Assembly (NCBI RefSeq): GCF_001679785.1
Contig: NZ_CP016286.1
Span: 1,240,001-1,304,000 of the forward strand
Direction of reading: 5' to 3'
Origin: Rhizobium leguminosarum
GTDB lineage: Bacteria; Pseudomonadota; Alphaproteobacteria; Rhizobiales; Rhizobiaceae
DNA length: 64,000 bases
Shown here: positions 32,536 to 40,965 of the stretch, one piece after another
How positions within the stretch are numbered: the stretch's first letter is position 1
Layout: every line of letters starts with the position of its first letter
Program-made: the position numbers and the translations under genes
The notes under the pieces: model-generated
Told to the model about the DNA's origin: nothing
Database searches by the model: none
The model's input: only the letters and a program-made list of their open reading frames with translations

Positions 32536-33399
32536 ATGCCGAGAATTGCCTATGTGAATGGCCGTTACGTCAAGCATTCCGATGCCAGCGTGCATATCGA
32601 GGATCGCGGCTACCAGTTCGCCGATGGCGTCTATGAGGTCTGCGAGGTGCGCCACGGCTATATCGTCGACCTCACGCGCCATCTGAACCGTCTCGACCGA
32701 TCGCTTGGTGAGTTGCGCATCGCCTGGCCGATGGGCAGGGCGGCGCTGACGCAGGTCATTCGCGAGACGCTGCGCCGCAACCATGTCCGCAACGGGCTTT
32801 TCTACATGCAGGTGACGCGCGGCGTCGCCCGCCGCGATCATGTCTTCCCGGCCGAGGGAACGCCGCCCTCGCTTGTCATCACCGCCAAGAGCACCGATGC
32901 CAGGATCATTGCCGCCAAGAACGCCAACGGCATCAGGGCTATCACCCTTGTCGACAATCGCTGGGACCGCGTCGACATCAAGTCCATCGGCCTGCTGCCG
33001 AATGCCATGGCCCGCCAGCAGGCCAAGGAGGCCGGCGCCCAGGAAGCGATCTATGTCGACGGCGACGGCATGGTGAAGGAAGGGGCGGCGACCAATGTCT
33101 GGATCGTCGATCCGGACGGAACGCTGGTGACGCGACCGGCCGAATACGGCATTCTGCGCGGCATTACCCGCACCACTCTGATGGATGTCGGGGCCAAGCT
33201 GGGGTTGACGATCGCGGAGCGGAATTTCTCCGTTTCGGAGATGCTCGCGGCCCGCGAGGTCTTCCTCACTGCAGCCACAAGCATTTGTTTTCCGGTCGTT
33301 TCCGTCGATGGTCAGGCCATTGCCAACGGTCATCCGGGCAGCGTTTCGCAGAAAGTCCGCGAGGCCTTTTTCGACGTTGCGGAAAAGATTGCGATTTGA
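32536..33399 (+). CDS. dat: D-amino-acid aminotransferase (PLP fold type IV)
   Basis: A 287-residue class IV aminotransferase. Sequence features: YVNGRYVKHSDASVHIEDRG at the N-terminus, the PLP lysine in VDIKSIGLLPN (about residue 149), and the phosphate-binding EGAATNVWIVD. The IKS-LPN context favours D-alanine-type over branched-chain aminotransferases. It lies 65 bp after ntrX and before hfq, a common rhizobial order. Exact substrate not proven by sequence. Confidence 0.88.
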   Translation: MPRIAYVNGRYVKHSDASVHIEDRGYQFADGVYEVCEVRHGYIVDLTRHLNRLDRSLGELRIAWPMGRAALTQVIRETLRRNHVRNGLFYMQVTRGVARRDHVFPAEGTPPSLVITAKSTDARIIAAKNANGIRAITLVDNRWDRVDIKSIGLLPNAMARQQAKEAGAQEAIYVDGDGMVKEGAATNVWIVDPDGTLVTRPAEYGILRGITRTTLMDVGAKLGLTIAERNFSVSEMLAAREVFLTAATSICFPVVSVDGQAIANGHPGSVSQKVREAFFDVAEKIAI

Positions 33400-33511
33400 T
33401 ACCAAGATTTGCTGGACAGGTGGAATGAGGATGCCACCGGTCTTCGCATGGTGAGGTTGATTGATATTCTACCGGCCAGATCAGGTCGGCAATAAAGAAA
33501 GAAGCGGCGCG

Positions 33512-33754
33512 ATGGCGGAACGTTCTCAGAATCTTCAGGACTTATTTCTCAATACTGTTCGCAAGCAAAAGATTTCCCTGACAATCTTTCTGATCAACGG
33601 CGTGAAACTCACGGGCGTTGTTACGTCTTTTGACAATTTCTGTGTTCTTCTTCGCCGTGACGGCCACTCGCAGCTCGTGTATAAGCATGCGATATCGACG
33701 ATCATGCCGGGCCAGCCCATGCAGATGTTCGAGAGCGAAGAAGCCGCGTCCTAA
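33512..33754 (+). CDS. hfq: RNA chaperone Hfq
   Basis: 80 residues, the normal alphaproteobacterial length with a short C-terminal tail. The Sm1 region ([18 protein letters not shown], then [15 protein letters not shown]) and the Sm2 motif YKHAIST are both complete, including Gln8-like QDLFL and the distal/proximal-site residues. It forms hexamers that pair small RNAs with mRNAs and is known to affect nif gene expression in rhizobia. ATG at 33512 begins the conserved sequence; the upstream in-frame ATG at 33461 is unlikely. Confidence 0.97.
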
Positions 33755-33831
33755 CAGGATCAGCCGTCATTTCGACACGCGATACCAAGAACGATTCGAT
33801 CATCCCTGAGGCCGCCAAGCACAGGGACGAC

Positions 33832-35157
33832 ATGCGCGCGACCGTCGTCGTGCCGGTTCTGAAATCGCGCAGTCGCGGCGGCCAGAGCGAATCGGCATCG
33901 ACCCGCACGCCAGAAAGCCGGCTCGAAGAGGCGACGGGCCTTGCCCAGGCGATCGACCTCGATGTCGTCAACGGCTCGATCGTCCCGGTCAACGATCCGA
34001 GACCGGCCACACTGCTCGGCACCGGCAAGATCGAGGAGATCAAGGCGCTGCTCGACGAGCGCGATTCCGGTCTCGTCATCGTCGATCATCCGTTGACGCC
34101 GGTGCAGCAGCGCAACCTCGAAAAGGAATGGAACGCCAAGGTCATCGACCGGACGGGTCTCATCCTCGAAATCTTCGGCCGCCGCGCCTCCACCAAGGAA
34201 GGCACGCTGCAGGTCGACCTCGCCCATCTGAATTATCAGAAGGGCCGCCTGGTCCGAAGCTGGACCCACCTTGAACGCCAGCGCGGCGGTGGCGGCTTCA
34301 TGGGCGGCCCGGGCGAAACCCAGATCGAAGCCGACCGGCGGATGCTGCAGGACCGCATCATCAAGCTCGAACGCGAGCTGGAGCAAGTTGTGCGCACCCG
34401 CCAGCTCCACCGCGCCAAGCGCCGCAAGGTGCCGCACCCGATCGTGGCGTTGGTCGGCTATACCAATGCCGGCAAGTCGACGCTCTTCAACCGCATCACC
34501 GGCGCCGGCGTGCTGGCCGAAGACATGCTCTTTGCAACCCTCGACCCGACCCTTCGGCGCATGAAGCTGCCGCACGGCCGCACCGTCATCCTCTCCGACA
34601 CCGTCGGTTTCATCTCCGACCTGCCGACCCATCTGGTCGCCGCCTTCCGGGCGACGCTGGAAGAGGTGCTGGAAGCCGATCTCATCCTGCATGTCCGCGA
34701 CATGTCCGATGCCGACAACCAGGCGCAGAGCTCCGACGTGATGCGCATCCTGAACGATCTTGGCATCGACGAGGCCGAAGCCGAAAAACGGCTTATCGAG
34801 GTCTGGAACAAGATCGATCGGCTGGAGCCCGAGGTGCACGACACCATGGTGCAGAAATCGGCCGGCGCCAGCAACGTGGTCGCGGTTTCCGCCGTCAGCG
34901 GCGAGGGCGTCGACACGCTGATGGAAGAGATCAGCCGGAGACTGTCAGGCGTGATGACCGTGGCAACGATCCGCCTTCCGGTCGACAAGCTGGCGCTGCT
35001 GCCCTGGCTTTACGATCACGCGATCGTCGACAGCCGCGAGGATAATGAGGACGGCACGATCACGCTCGATCTGCGCCTCTCCGAAACCGAGGCAACCGAA
35101 CTCGAACGCCGCATCGGCAACGGACAGAAGTCTTCAAAGGAAGATTGGGAGCGGTAA
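33832..35157 (+). CDS. hflX: GTPase HflX
   Basis: Ribosome-associated GTPase, stress-related, encoded next to hfq as in many proteobacteria. As drawn it has 441 residues. G1 is ALVGYTNAGKSTLFN (about residues 205-219), G3 is SDTVGFISDLP, G4 is NKIDRLE. The N-terminal HflX domain includes NYQKGRLVRSWTHLERQRGG and GPGETQIEADRR. The start is uncertain: the frame stays open for 26 further codons upstream with no ATG, GTG or TTG, but an ATT at 33769 has AGGAT 8 nt before it. Confidence 0.93.
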   Translation: MRATVVVPVLKSRSRGGQSESASTRTPESRLEEATGLAQAIDLDVVNGSIVPVNDPRPATLLGTGKIEEIKALLDERDSGLVIVDHPLTPVQQRNLEKEWNAKVIDRTGLILEIFGRRASTKEGTLQVDLAHLNYQKGRLVRSWTHLERQRGGGGFMGGPGETQIEADRRMLQDRIIKLERELEQVVRTRQLHRAKRRKVPHPIVALVGYTNAGKSTLFNRITGAGVLAEDMLFATLDPTLRRMKLPHGRTVILSDTVGFISDLPTHLVAAFRATLEEVLEADLILHVRDMSDADNQAQSSDVMRILNDLGIDEAEAEKRLIEVWNKIDRLEPEVHDTMVQKSAGASNVVAVSAVSGEGVDTLMEEISRRLSGVMTVATIRLPVDKLALLPWLYDHAIVDSREDNEDGTITLDLRLSETEATELERRIGNGQKSSKEDWER

Positions 35158-35162
35158 GGCAT

Positions 35163-35186
35163 TCCCTTCCCCCCGGTGGGAAGGGA
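35163..35186. terminator. Hairpin between convergent hflX and mazG
   Basis: A 9-bp stem TCCCTTCCC / GGGAAGGGA with a 6-nt loop right after the hflX stop. There is no clear T-run, so termination may be weak. The following sequence GATGTGGCAACGTT resembles part of the intergenic element at 19.8 kb, so this may be a truncated copy. Confidence 0.45.
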
Positions 35187-35204
35187 GATGTGGCAACGTT
35201 CCGC

Positions 35205-36050
35205 TTACTCAACCCCCGACGTCACAGCTCTTTCAATCGCCTTCGCCGCCTGCCAGATTTCTTCCATGCGTTCGAGAGTGGCTGCCTCCAGCGTCTCGCC
35301 CTCTGCTTCAAGAACCTGTTCTATATGGCTGAAGCGACGCCGGAATTTCGTATTCGTGCCACGCAGCGCCTGTTCCGGATCGGCCTTCACATGCCGGCCG
35401 ATATTGACGACTGCGAAGATCAGGTCGCCGAGTTCGTCGCTGACTTTTGCCTGATCGCCTTCGCGAAGGGCTACCCGCAATTCGCCGATCTCCTCCTCGA
35501 TCTTGTCGAGGATCGGCTCGGGCGCTGACCAGTCGAAGCCGACCTTGGCGGCGCGTTCCTGCAGCTTCAGCGCTTCCGTCAAAGCCGGGAAGCTGCGCTG
35601 CACCGAGCCGAGGAAGCCGCTATTGAAGTCCTCGGTGATGCCACGCCGTGACCGTCGCTCGGCGCGCTCGCGTTTCTCCGCCTGCTTGATCTCGTCCCAT
35701 TGTCTCTTCACCGCGTCCGGCGTATCCGCCGCCGAGCGGGCAAAGACGTGCGGGTGGCGACGGATCATCTTGGCGGTGATGGCGTTGACCACGTCGCCGA
35801 AGGAAAATTCGCCGGCCTCCTCGGCCATGCGTGCGTGAAAGACCACCTGCAGCAGCAGATCGCCCAACTCGTCGCAGAGATCGTCCATGTCGCCACGCTC
35901 GATCGCGTCGGAAACCTCATAGGCCTCCTCGATCGTATAGGGCTTGATCGTCTCGAAACTCTGCACGATGTCCCAGGGGCAGCCGGTTTCGGGATGGCGC
36001 AGCGCCGCCATGATCTCGATCAGCCGCGAAATGTCTTTGGAAGGTTGCAT
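35205..36050 (-). CDS. mazG: Nucleoside triphosphate pyrophosphohydrolase MazG
   Basis: House-cleaning NTP pyrophosphatase of 281 residues with two MazG domains: the first (residues about 25-100) carries TIEEAYEVSDAIE and DELGDLLLQVVFH; the second (about 165-245) carries EEEIGELRVAL and SDELGDLIFAVVN. Both have the EExxE...ExxD metal-binding pattern. It lies downstream of a deaminase gene on the same strand, with 14-bp repeats in the gap. Confidence 0.95.
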   Translation of the reverse strand: MQPSKDISRLIEIMAALRHPETGCPWDIVQSFETIKPYTIEEAYEVSDAIERGDMDDLCDELGDLLLQVVFHARMAEEAGEFSFGDVVNAITAKMIRRHPHVFARSAADTPDAVKRQWDEIKQAEKRERAERRSRRGITEDFNSGFLGSVQRSFPALTEALKLQERAAKVGFDWSAPEPILDKIEEEIGELRVALREGDQAKVSDELGDLIFAVVNIGRHVKADPEQALRGTNTKFRRRFSHIEQVLEAEGETLEAATLERMEEIWQAAKAIERAVTSGVE

Positions 36051-36058
36051 GTTGCCTC

Positions 36059-36126
36059 GGTTCAGCGGGCTTCAGTTCGGTGGGCTCAGTTCAGGGGCCT
36101 CAGTTCAGGGGCCCTCAGTTCAGGGG
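36059..36126. repeat. Short tandem repeat, about 5 copies of a 14-15-bp unit
   Basis: The core TCAGTTC recurs at 36072, 36086, 36100 and 36115 with the surrounding unit CTCAGTTCAGGGGC; a diverged fifth unit precedes these near 36059. The array spans the deaminase-mazG gap and runs into the last codons of the deaminase gene, so it may vary in length and alter that C-terminus. Confidence 0.75.
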
Positions 36127-36702
36127 AATGTCGTTGGCGCTCTTCGATGACTGGTAGCTGGTCGATAGCGCGTCGTAGCGCGCCTTGATGCGGGCGGTCT
36201 GCGCCTTCAGCGCGGTTTTCAACTGAGCCTCTTCGGTCTCGACGAGATCGGCAATGGCAAAGCTGTTCCAGAAGGCGTTTTGCCTGCGGTAGCCGCCGGG
36301 TTCAAGCCCGAAGACTTCCTTCAGGATCTTCAGGTCGTGCGGAATGGCGAAGGCGTCGCGCGAATCCTCATGGCTGAAAAAATAGTAGAAATTGTCGAAG
36401 CCCGCCCAGGTGATCGCCGACATGCACATGGTGCAGGGCTCGTGCGTCGACAGGAAGATCAGATCCCTGGCCGGCGGTTTGTCGCCAAGCTCGTAGAAGC
36501 GCTTCAGCGTATGGACTTCGCCGTGCCAGAGCGGATTTTCCAGCTCGTTATTGGTCTCGGCGACGACGAGCGAAAGATCGGATTTCCTTAAGATCGCCGC
36601 ACCGAACACCTTGTTGCCAAGCGAAACGCCACGCTCCGTCAGCGGCAGGATATCGTCTTCCATGACCGAAAGCAGGCGGGAGGCAATGGTCTTATCAGGC
36701 AT
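36115..36702 (-). CDS. Cytidine/deoxycytidylate deaminase-family nucleoside deaminase
   Basis: A 195-residue zinc deaminase: the zinc ligands are His in PLWHGEVHTL (with catalytic Glu) and the two cysteines in THEPCTMCMSAI. This is the HxE...PCxxC pattern of the family. The C-terminal 50 residues are a helical extension not typical of TadA. Probable substrate is a base or nucleoside such as guanine or cytosine; sequence does not decide. The stop lies in a tandem repeat. Confidence 0.85.
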   Translation of the reverse strand: MPDKTIASRLLSVMEDDILPLTERGVSLGNKVFGAAILRKSDLSLVVAETNNELENPLWHGEVHTLKRFYELGDKPPARDLIFLSTHEPCTMCMSAITWAGFDNFYYFFSHEDSRDAFAIPHDLKILKEVFGLEPGGYRRQNAFWNSFAIADLVETEEAQLKTALKAQTARIKARYDALSTSYQSSKSANDIPLN

Positions 36703-36923
36703 GAGGGCACTCCAGTTTTCCTCAGTCTATCGCCTTGGCGGTGCGAGTGAAATGCGTCAAGCGCCGGTGGACGTTTTTTGCCACAGGCTTTATACTGCGC
36801 TGCAGCAAGCGGGCTGAGAAATATGCGGCTTTTGGGCCGCACGGGTGACTTTTCTCAAATCATTGACGGCACGAGCAAAAGAATACCCGCTTGCTTGGGC
36901 TTTCGAATTTCTGTTCCTTCAAT

Positions 36924-36940
36924 CCCTTGTCGATCAAGGG
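36924..36940 (+). promoter_or_regulatory. Hairpin in the cysG leader
   Basis: CCCTTG-TCGAT-CAAGGG, a perfect 6-bp stem 28 bp before the cysG start. A second longer imperfect hairpin (GAGAAA ... TTTCTC around TGCGGC ... GCCGCA, about 36,816-36,858) lies upstream. Either may regulate the sulfite-reduction operon; no recognised riboswitch matches. Confidence 0.35.
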
Positions 36941-36968
36941 CATATTCCGGCAACCTCGAAGTGGATTG

Positions 36969-38408
36969 ATGATGCCTCCCAAGACTGAACAGCTTTCGGT
37001 ATTTCCCGCCTTCTTTCGCGTGGAAGGCCAGAAGACGGCTGTCTTCGGCAATGGCGACGAAGCTTTCGCCAAGGTGCGGCTGTTGCTCAACACGCGGGCG
37101 CGGATTGTCGCCTATGCCGACCGGCCGGAAGCCGATTACCATGCCTTCCTGATTGCCAACCGGATCGAGACCGTGCGCGCTGCCTTCTCGGCCGAACAGG
37201 TCGAGGGTTCAGCACTCGTCTTCGCCGCAACCGGCAATGAGGCCGACGACCGCAGCATCGTCGATGCCGCCCGCGCTGCCAGAATTCCGGCCAATGCCGT
37301 CGATCAGCCGGATTGCTGCGATTTCTTCACGCCGGCACTGGTCAACCGCGCGCCCGTCGCCGTTGCGATCGGCACTGAAGGGGCAGGGCCGGTTCTGGCG
37401 CAGATGATCCGCGCGCAGATCGACCAGCTTCTTTCGCCCTCGCTCGGCCGCCTTGCCGGGCTGGCGACGAGCTACCGCAAGGCCGTCGAACAACTGATTC
37501 CGAAAGGCGTCTCCCGCCGGGTCTTCTGGCGCCGTTTCTTTTCCGGTGCCGTTGCCGATGCGGTCGCCAACGGCAACCTGCCGCAGGCCCGCCATGCCGC
37601 CGACCGGCTGCTGCACGCGATGGACAAGGTCGCTGGCCACGTCTGGCTGGTCGGCGCCGGTCCGGGTGCCGAAGATCTGCTGACGCTGCGCGCCCAGCGC
37701 GTGATGATGGAAGCCGACGTCATCGTCTATGACGCGCTGGTGCCGCAGGCGATCGTCGATATGGGCCGCCGTGATGCCGAGCGGCTCTCCGTCGGCAAGC
37801 GCAAGGGCTGCCACTCGAAGTCCCAGGAAGAAATCAACGACCTGCTGGTCGATCTCGGCCGCCAGGGCAAGCGGGTCGTGCGCCTGAAATCCGGCGATCC
37901 TCTGGTCTATGGCCGGGCAGGCGAAGAGATGGCGGCACTGCGCGCTGCCGGCGTCACCTATGAGGTCGTGCCCGGTATCACCTCGGCTTTCGCCGCCGCT
38001 GCCGATTTCGAGCTGCCGCTGACGCTGCGCGGCGTCGCCTCCTCGCTGGTCTTCACCACAGGCCATGATCTCACCGGCGATGTACTGCCCGATTGGGCAA
38101 GCCTTGCCGTTTCCGGCGCGACGATCGCCGTCTATATGGGCCGCACGGTTGCTGCCTCCGTCGCCGAGCGGCTGATGCAGGCGGGCATTCCCGCCGAAAC
38201 CACCGTCGCCGTCATCGAAAATGCCAGCCGCGCCGATCGCCGTCTGCTGCATGGCACGCTCGCTGATTTGCCCGATCTGCAGCACCGCGATGAATTGACC
38301 GGACCTGTCATGGTCATCATCGGCGATGCGGTCGCCGGCGCCAATTTCGAACTGTCCGAGCCACTGGTGCGCGCAAACACCCGGCTCGAGGAACTTGCAA
38401 GGAGCTGA
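36969..38408 (+). CDS. cysG: Siroheme synthase CysG
   Basis: Trifunctional enzyme making siroheme for the sulfite reductase encoded two genes downstream. The 479 residues comprise an N-terminal precorrin-2 dehydrogenase/ferrochelatase part (about 1-205; AVFGNGDEAFAKVRLLL, and NAVDQPDCCDFFTPALV) and a C-terminal uroporphyrinogen-III C-methyltransferase (about 220-479; VWLVGAGPGAEDLLTLRA, RLKSGDPLVYGRAGEE). Two adjacent ATG codons (36969, 36972) are equally possible starts. First gene of a tight operon. Confidence 0.95.
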   Translation: MMPPKTEQLSVFPAFFRVEGQKTAVFGNGDEAFAKVRLLLNTRARIVAYADRPEADYHAFLIANRIETVRAAFSAEQVEGSALVFAATGNEADDRSIVDAARAARIPANAVDQPDCCDFFTPALVNRAPVAVAIGTEGAGPVLAQMIRAQIDQLLSPSLGRLAGLATSYRKAVEQLIPKGVSRRVFWRRFFSGAVADAVANGNLPQARHAADRLLHAMDKVAGHVWLVGAGPGAEDLLTLRAQRVMMEADVIVYDALVPQAIVDMGRRDAERLSVGKRKGCHSKSQEEINDLLVDLGRQGKRVVRLKSGDPLVYGRAGEEMAALRAAGVTYEVVPGITSAFAAAADFELPLTLRGVASSLVFTTGHDLTGDVLPDWASLAVSGATIAVYMGRTVAASVAERLMQAGIPAETTVAVIENASRADRRLLHGTLADLPDLQHRDELTGPVMVIIGDAVAGANFELSEPLVRANTRLEELARS

Positions 38409-38410
38409 AT

Positions 38411-38725
38411 ATGGGTGACAAGGTTCTGACCGCCAACCGGCTGACGGACGGCATTGCCGTCTGGCTGGATGCGAACGGCAAGTGGTCCACCTCGCTGCAG
38501 GAGGCGCTCGTTGCCCGTCATGCCGAAGCCGTCGCGGCACTGGAGGCGATCGGCAAGAAATCCTATGCCGACAACGAGGTCGTCGACGTCGCCGTCGTCG
38601 ACGTTCAGGAAACCAACGGCATTCTCTGGCCGCTTCGCCTTCGCGAGCGCATCCGCGCACAGGGCCCGACCATGGAATATGCCCCGGGCTACGCTCCTGC
38701 CGATCCCGAATTCATTGCAGTCTGA
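38411..38725 (+). CDS. DUF2849 protein of the sulfite reductase operon
   Basis: A 104-residue protein with LTANRLTDGIAVWLDANG at the N-terminus and QETNGILWPLRLRERIR, matching DUF2849, a family found next to sulfite/nitrite reductase genes in alphaproteobacteria. It starts 2 bp after cysG and ends 8 bp before cysI, so it is in the same transcript. Biochemical role unknown; an accessory role in sulfite reduction is inferred only from context. Confidence 0.85.
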   Translation: MGDKVLTANRLTDGIAVWLDANGKWSTSLQEALVARHAEAVAALEAIGKKSYADNEVVDVAVVDVQETNGILWPLRLRERIRAQGPTMEYAPGYAPADPEFIAV

Positions 38726-38733
38726 GGAAGACG

Positions 38734-40404
38734 ATGTACCGTTACGACGAATTTGACCATGCCTTTGTTACCGAGCGCGTCGAGCAGTTTCGCGATCAGG
38801 TCCAGCGCCGCCTTTCCGGCGAGCTCGCCGAGGACGCGTTCAAGCCGCTGCGCCTGATGAACGGCGTCTACCTGCAGCTCCACGCCTACATGCTGCGCAT
38901 CGCCATTCCCTATGGCACGCTGAGCTCGCGCCAGCTTCGCATGCTCGCCCATATCGCCCGCACCTATGACCGTGGCTACGGCCATTTCACCACGCGCCAG
39001 AACCTGCAGTTCAACTGGCCGAAACTGTCCGACATTCCAGATGCGCTGGCCGACCTTGCCAGCGTCGAGATGCATGCGCTGCAGACCTCGGGCAACTGCA
39101 TCAGAAACGTCACGGCCGATCACTTCGCGGGTGCCGCCGCCGACGAGGTCGCAGATCCGCGTCCTTACGCCGAAATCCTGCGCCAGTGGTCGTCGGTCCA
39201 CCCGGAATTCTCCTTCCTGCCGCGCAAGTTCAAGATCGCCGTCACCGGCGCCGAGCGCGACCGCGCCGCAATCCAGGTCCATGATATCGGCCTGCATGTG
39301 AAAAAGAACGACAAGGGCGAGATCGGTTTTGCCGTCTATGTCGGCGGCGGCCAGGGCCGTACGCCGATGATCGCCAAGCTGATCCGTGACTTCCTGCCTG
39401 AGGAAGACCTGCTCTCCTACACCACGGCCATCGTGCGCGTGTACAATCTGCACGGCCGCCGCGACAACAAGTACAAGGCCCGCATCAAGATCCTCGTGCA
39501 TGAAACCGGCACCGAGGAGCTGACACGCCAGGTGGAGGCCGAATTCGCAGCGCTGAAGGATACCGAGCTCAAACTGCCGGAAAAGGACGTCCAGTCGATC
39601 TCTGCCTATTTCGCGCCGCCTGATCTGCCCCAGCGCGCCGAAGGCTGGGAAAACCTTGCCCGTTGGAAGAAGGCCGATTCCGGTTTCTCCCGCTGGGTCC
39701 AGCAGAACGTGCAGCCGCACAAGAACCCCGACTACGGCATGGTGACGATCTCGCTGAAGCCGATCGGCGGCATTCCGGGCGATGCCTCCGATGCGCAGAT
39801 GGACGCGATCGCCGATCTCGCCGAGGAATATGCCTTCGACGAAATCCGCGTCAGCCATGAGCAGAACCTGATCCTGCCGCATGTGGCGCTGGCCGATCTC
39901 GAAGCCGTCTATCGCGGCCTCGTCGCCATCAATCTCGCCGAAGCCAATGCCGGCCTGATCACCGATATCATTGCCTGTCCTGGGCTGGACTACTGCGCGC
40001 TGGCCAATGCGCGCTCCATTCCGCTGGCGCAGGAAATCTCCCGGCGTTTCGGCAATGCCGAACGCCAGGCAGAGATCGGCGAGCTGAAGATCAAGATCTC
40101 CGGCTGCATCAATGCCTGCGGCCATCACCATGTCGGCCATATCGGCCTGCTCGGTGTGGAAAAGAAGGGTGCCGAACTCTACCAGATCACGCTCGGCGGC
40201 TCCGGCGACGAACACACCTCGATCGGCGAGATCATCGGCCGCGGCTTCGAGCCGGACCGGGTGACCGACGCGATCGAGACGATCGTCGACACCTATCTCG
40301 GCCTGCGCCTCGATCATTCCGAGAACTTCCTCGCCGCTTATCGCCGCGTCGGACCGCAGCCTTTCAAGACCGCGCTCTACGGCTCGGCCGCCGAAGCGGC
40401 ATAA
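38734..40404 (+). CDS. cysI: Sulfite/nitrite reductase hemoprotein (siroheme, 4Fe-4S)
   Basis: Six-electron reduction of sulfite to sulfide in cysteine synthesis. The 556 residues start at ATG 38734 (MYRYDEFDHAF). Two repeated ferredoxin-like halves are seen, with GHFTTRQNLQFNW and, in the C-terminal half, the cluster/siroheme cysteines in CPGLDYCALAN and SGCINACGHHH. Linked to cysG and DUF934, sulfite is the likelier substrate than nitrite. Confidence 0.93.
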   Translation: MYRYDEFDHAFVTERVEQFRDQVQRRLSGELAEDAFKPLRLMNGVYLQLHAYMLRIAIPYGTLSSRQLRMLAHIARTYDRGYGHFTTRQNLQFNWPKLSDIPDALADLASVEMHALQTSGNCIRNVTADHFAGAAADEVADPRPYAEILRQWSSVHPEFSFLPRKFKIAVTGAERDRAAIQVHDIGLHVKKNDKGEIGFAVYVGGGQGRTPMIAKLIRDFLPEEDLLSYTTAIVRVYNLHGRRDNKYKARIKILVHETGTEELTRQVEAEFAALKDTELKLPEKDVQSISAYFAPPDLPQRAEGWENLARWKKADSGFSRWVQQNVQPHKNPDYGMVTISLKPIGGIPGDASDAQMDAIADLAEEYAFDEIRVSHEQNLILPHVALADLEAVYRGLVAINLAEANAGLITDIIACPGLDYCALANARSIPLAQEISRRFGNAERQAEIGELKIKISGCINACGHHHVGHIGLLGVEKKGAELYQITLGGSGDEHTSIGEIIGRGFEPDRVTDAIETIVDTYLGLRLDHSENFLAAYRRVGPQPFKTALYGSAAEAA

Positions 40405-40411
40405 GGAGGGG

Positions 40412-40927
40412 ATGATGACGAAGATCTGGAGAGAAACCGGTTTTGTCGAAAACGATCCCTGGGTGATCGAAACCGACGAGGTGAAGGCGACCGAGGAGCA
40501 GAAGCCGCTGCTCGGCCTCGACGAGATGATCGCCAAGGCCGACGAAAGCAACGATGTCGGCCTCGGCGTGCTGATCAAGCCGGCCGACGACGTGCGCCGG
40601 CTGGAGCCCTATCTCTATCGTCTCGAAATCGTTGCCCTGGCCTTTCCGGCTTTCAATGACGGCCGCGCCTTCAGCCATGCCTCGCTGCTGCGTCAGCGCC
40701 TCGGCTACACCAACGAGCTGCGCGCTGTCGGCGACGTTCTGATCGATCAGGTGCCGCTGATGCTGCGCGTCGGCATCGACAGCTTTGCCGTCACCAACGC
40801 CACGGCGCTGAAGCGGCTTGCAGAAAACCGTCTTCCCGCCATTCCCCATCATTATCAGCCGGCAGTGCGTGACGCCGAAGCCGGCAAGGGCTATAGTTGG
40901 CGCCGTCAGGCGAAGCCGGCCGCATAA
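40412..40927 (+). CDS. DUF934 protein of the sulfite reductase operon
   Basis: A 171-residue protein of the DUF934 family, with EPYLYRLEIVALAFPAFNDG and HASLLRQRLGYTNELRAVGDVL. These proteins occur almost always next to cysI/cysH and are presumed accessory to sulfite reduction. Strong ribosome site GGAGGGG precedes an ATGATG start. No cysH follows; the next gene is unrelated. Confidence 0.87.
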   Translation: MMTKIWRETGFVENDPWVIETDEVKATEEQKPLLGLDEMIAKADESNDVGLGVLIKPADDVRRLEPYLYRLEIVALAFPAFNDGRAFSHASLLRQRLGYTNELRAVGDVLIDQVPLMLRVGIDSFAVTNATALKRLAENRLPAIPHHYQPAVRDAEAGKGYSWRRQAKPAA

Positions 40928-40965
40928 GCGACCGGTCCGCCTTTTTACGATGGCGGAACAGTAGC

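Noticed and set aside
36059..36126. 14-bp repeats considered as a pentapeptide-repeat coding segment on the plus strand
   Set aside because: The plus-strand translation lacks the A(D/N)LXX pattern and the frame is antisense to mazG and the deaminase.
38689..40578. 629-codon minus-strand frame opposite cysI
   Set aside because: Shadow of the sulfite reductase gene.
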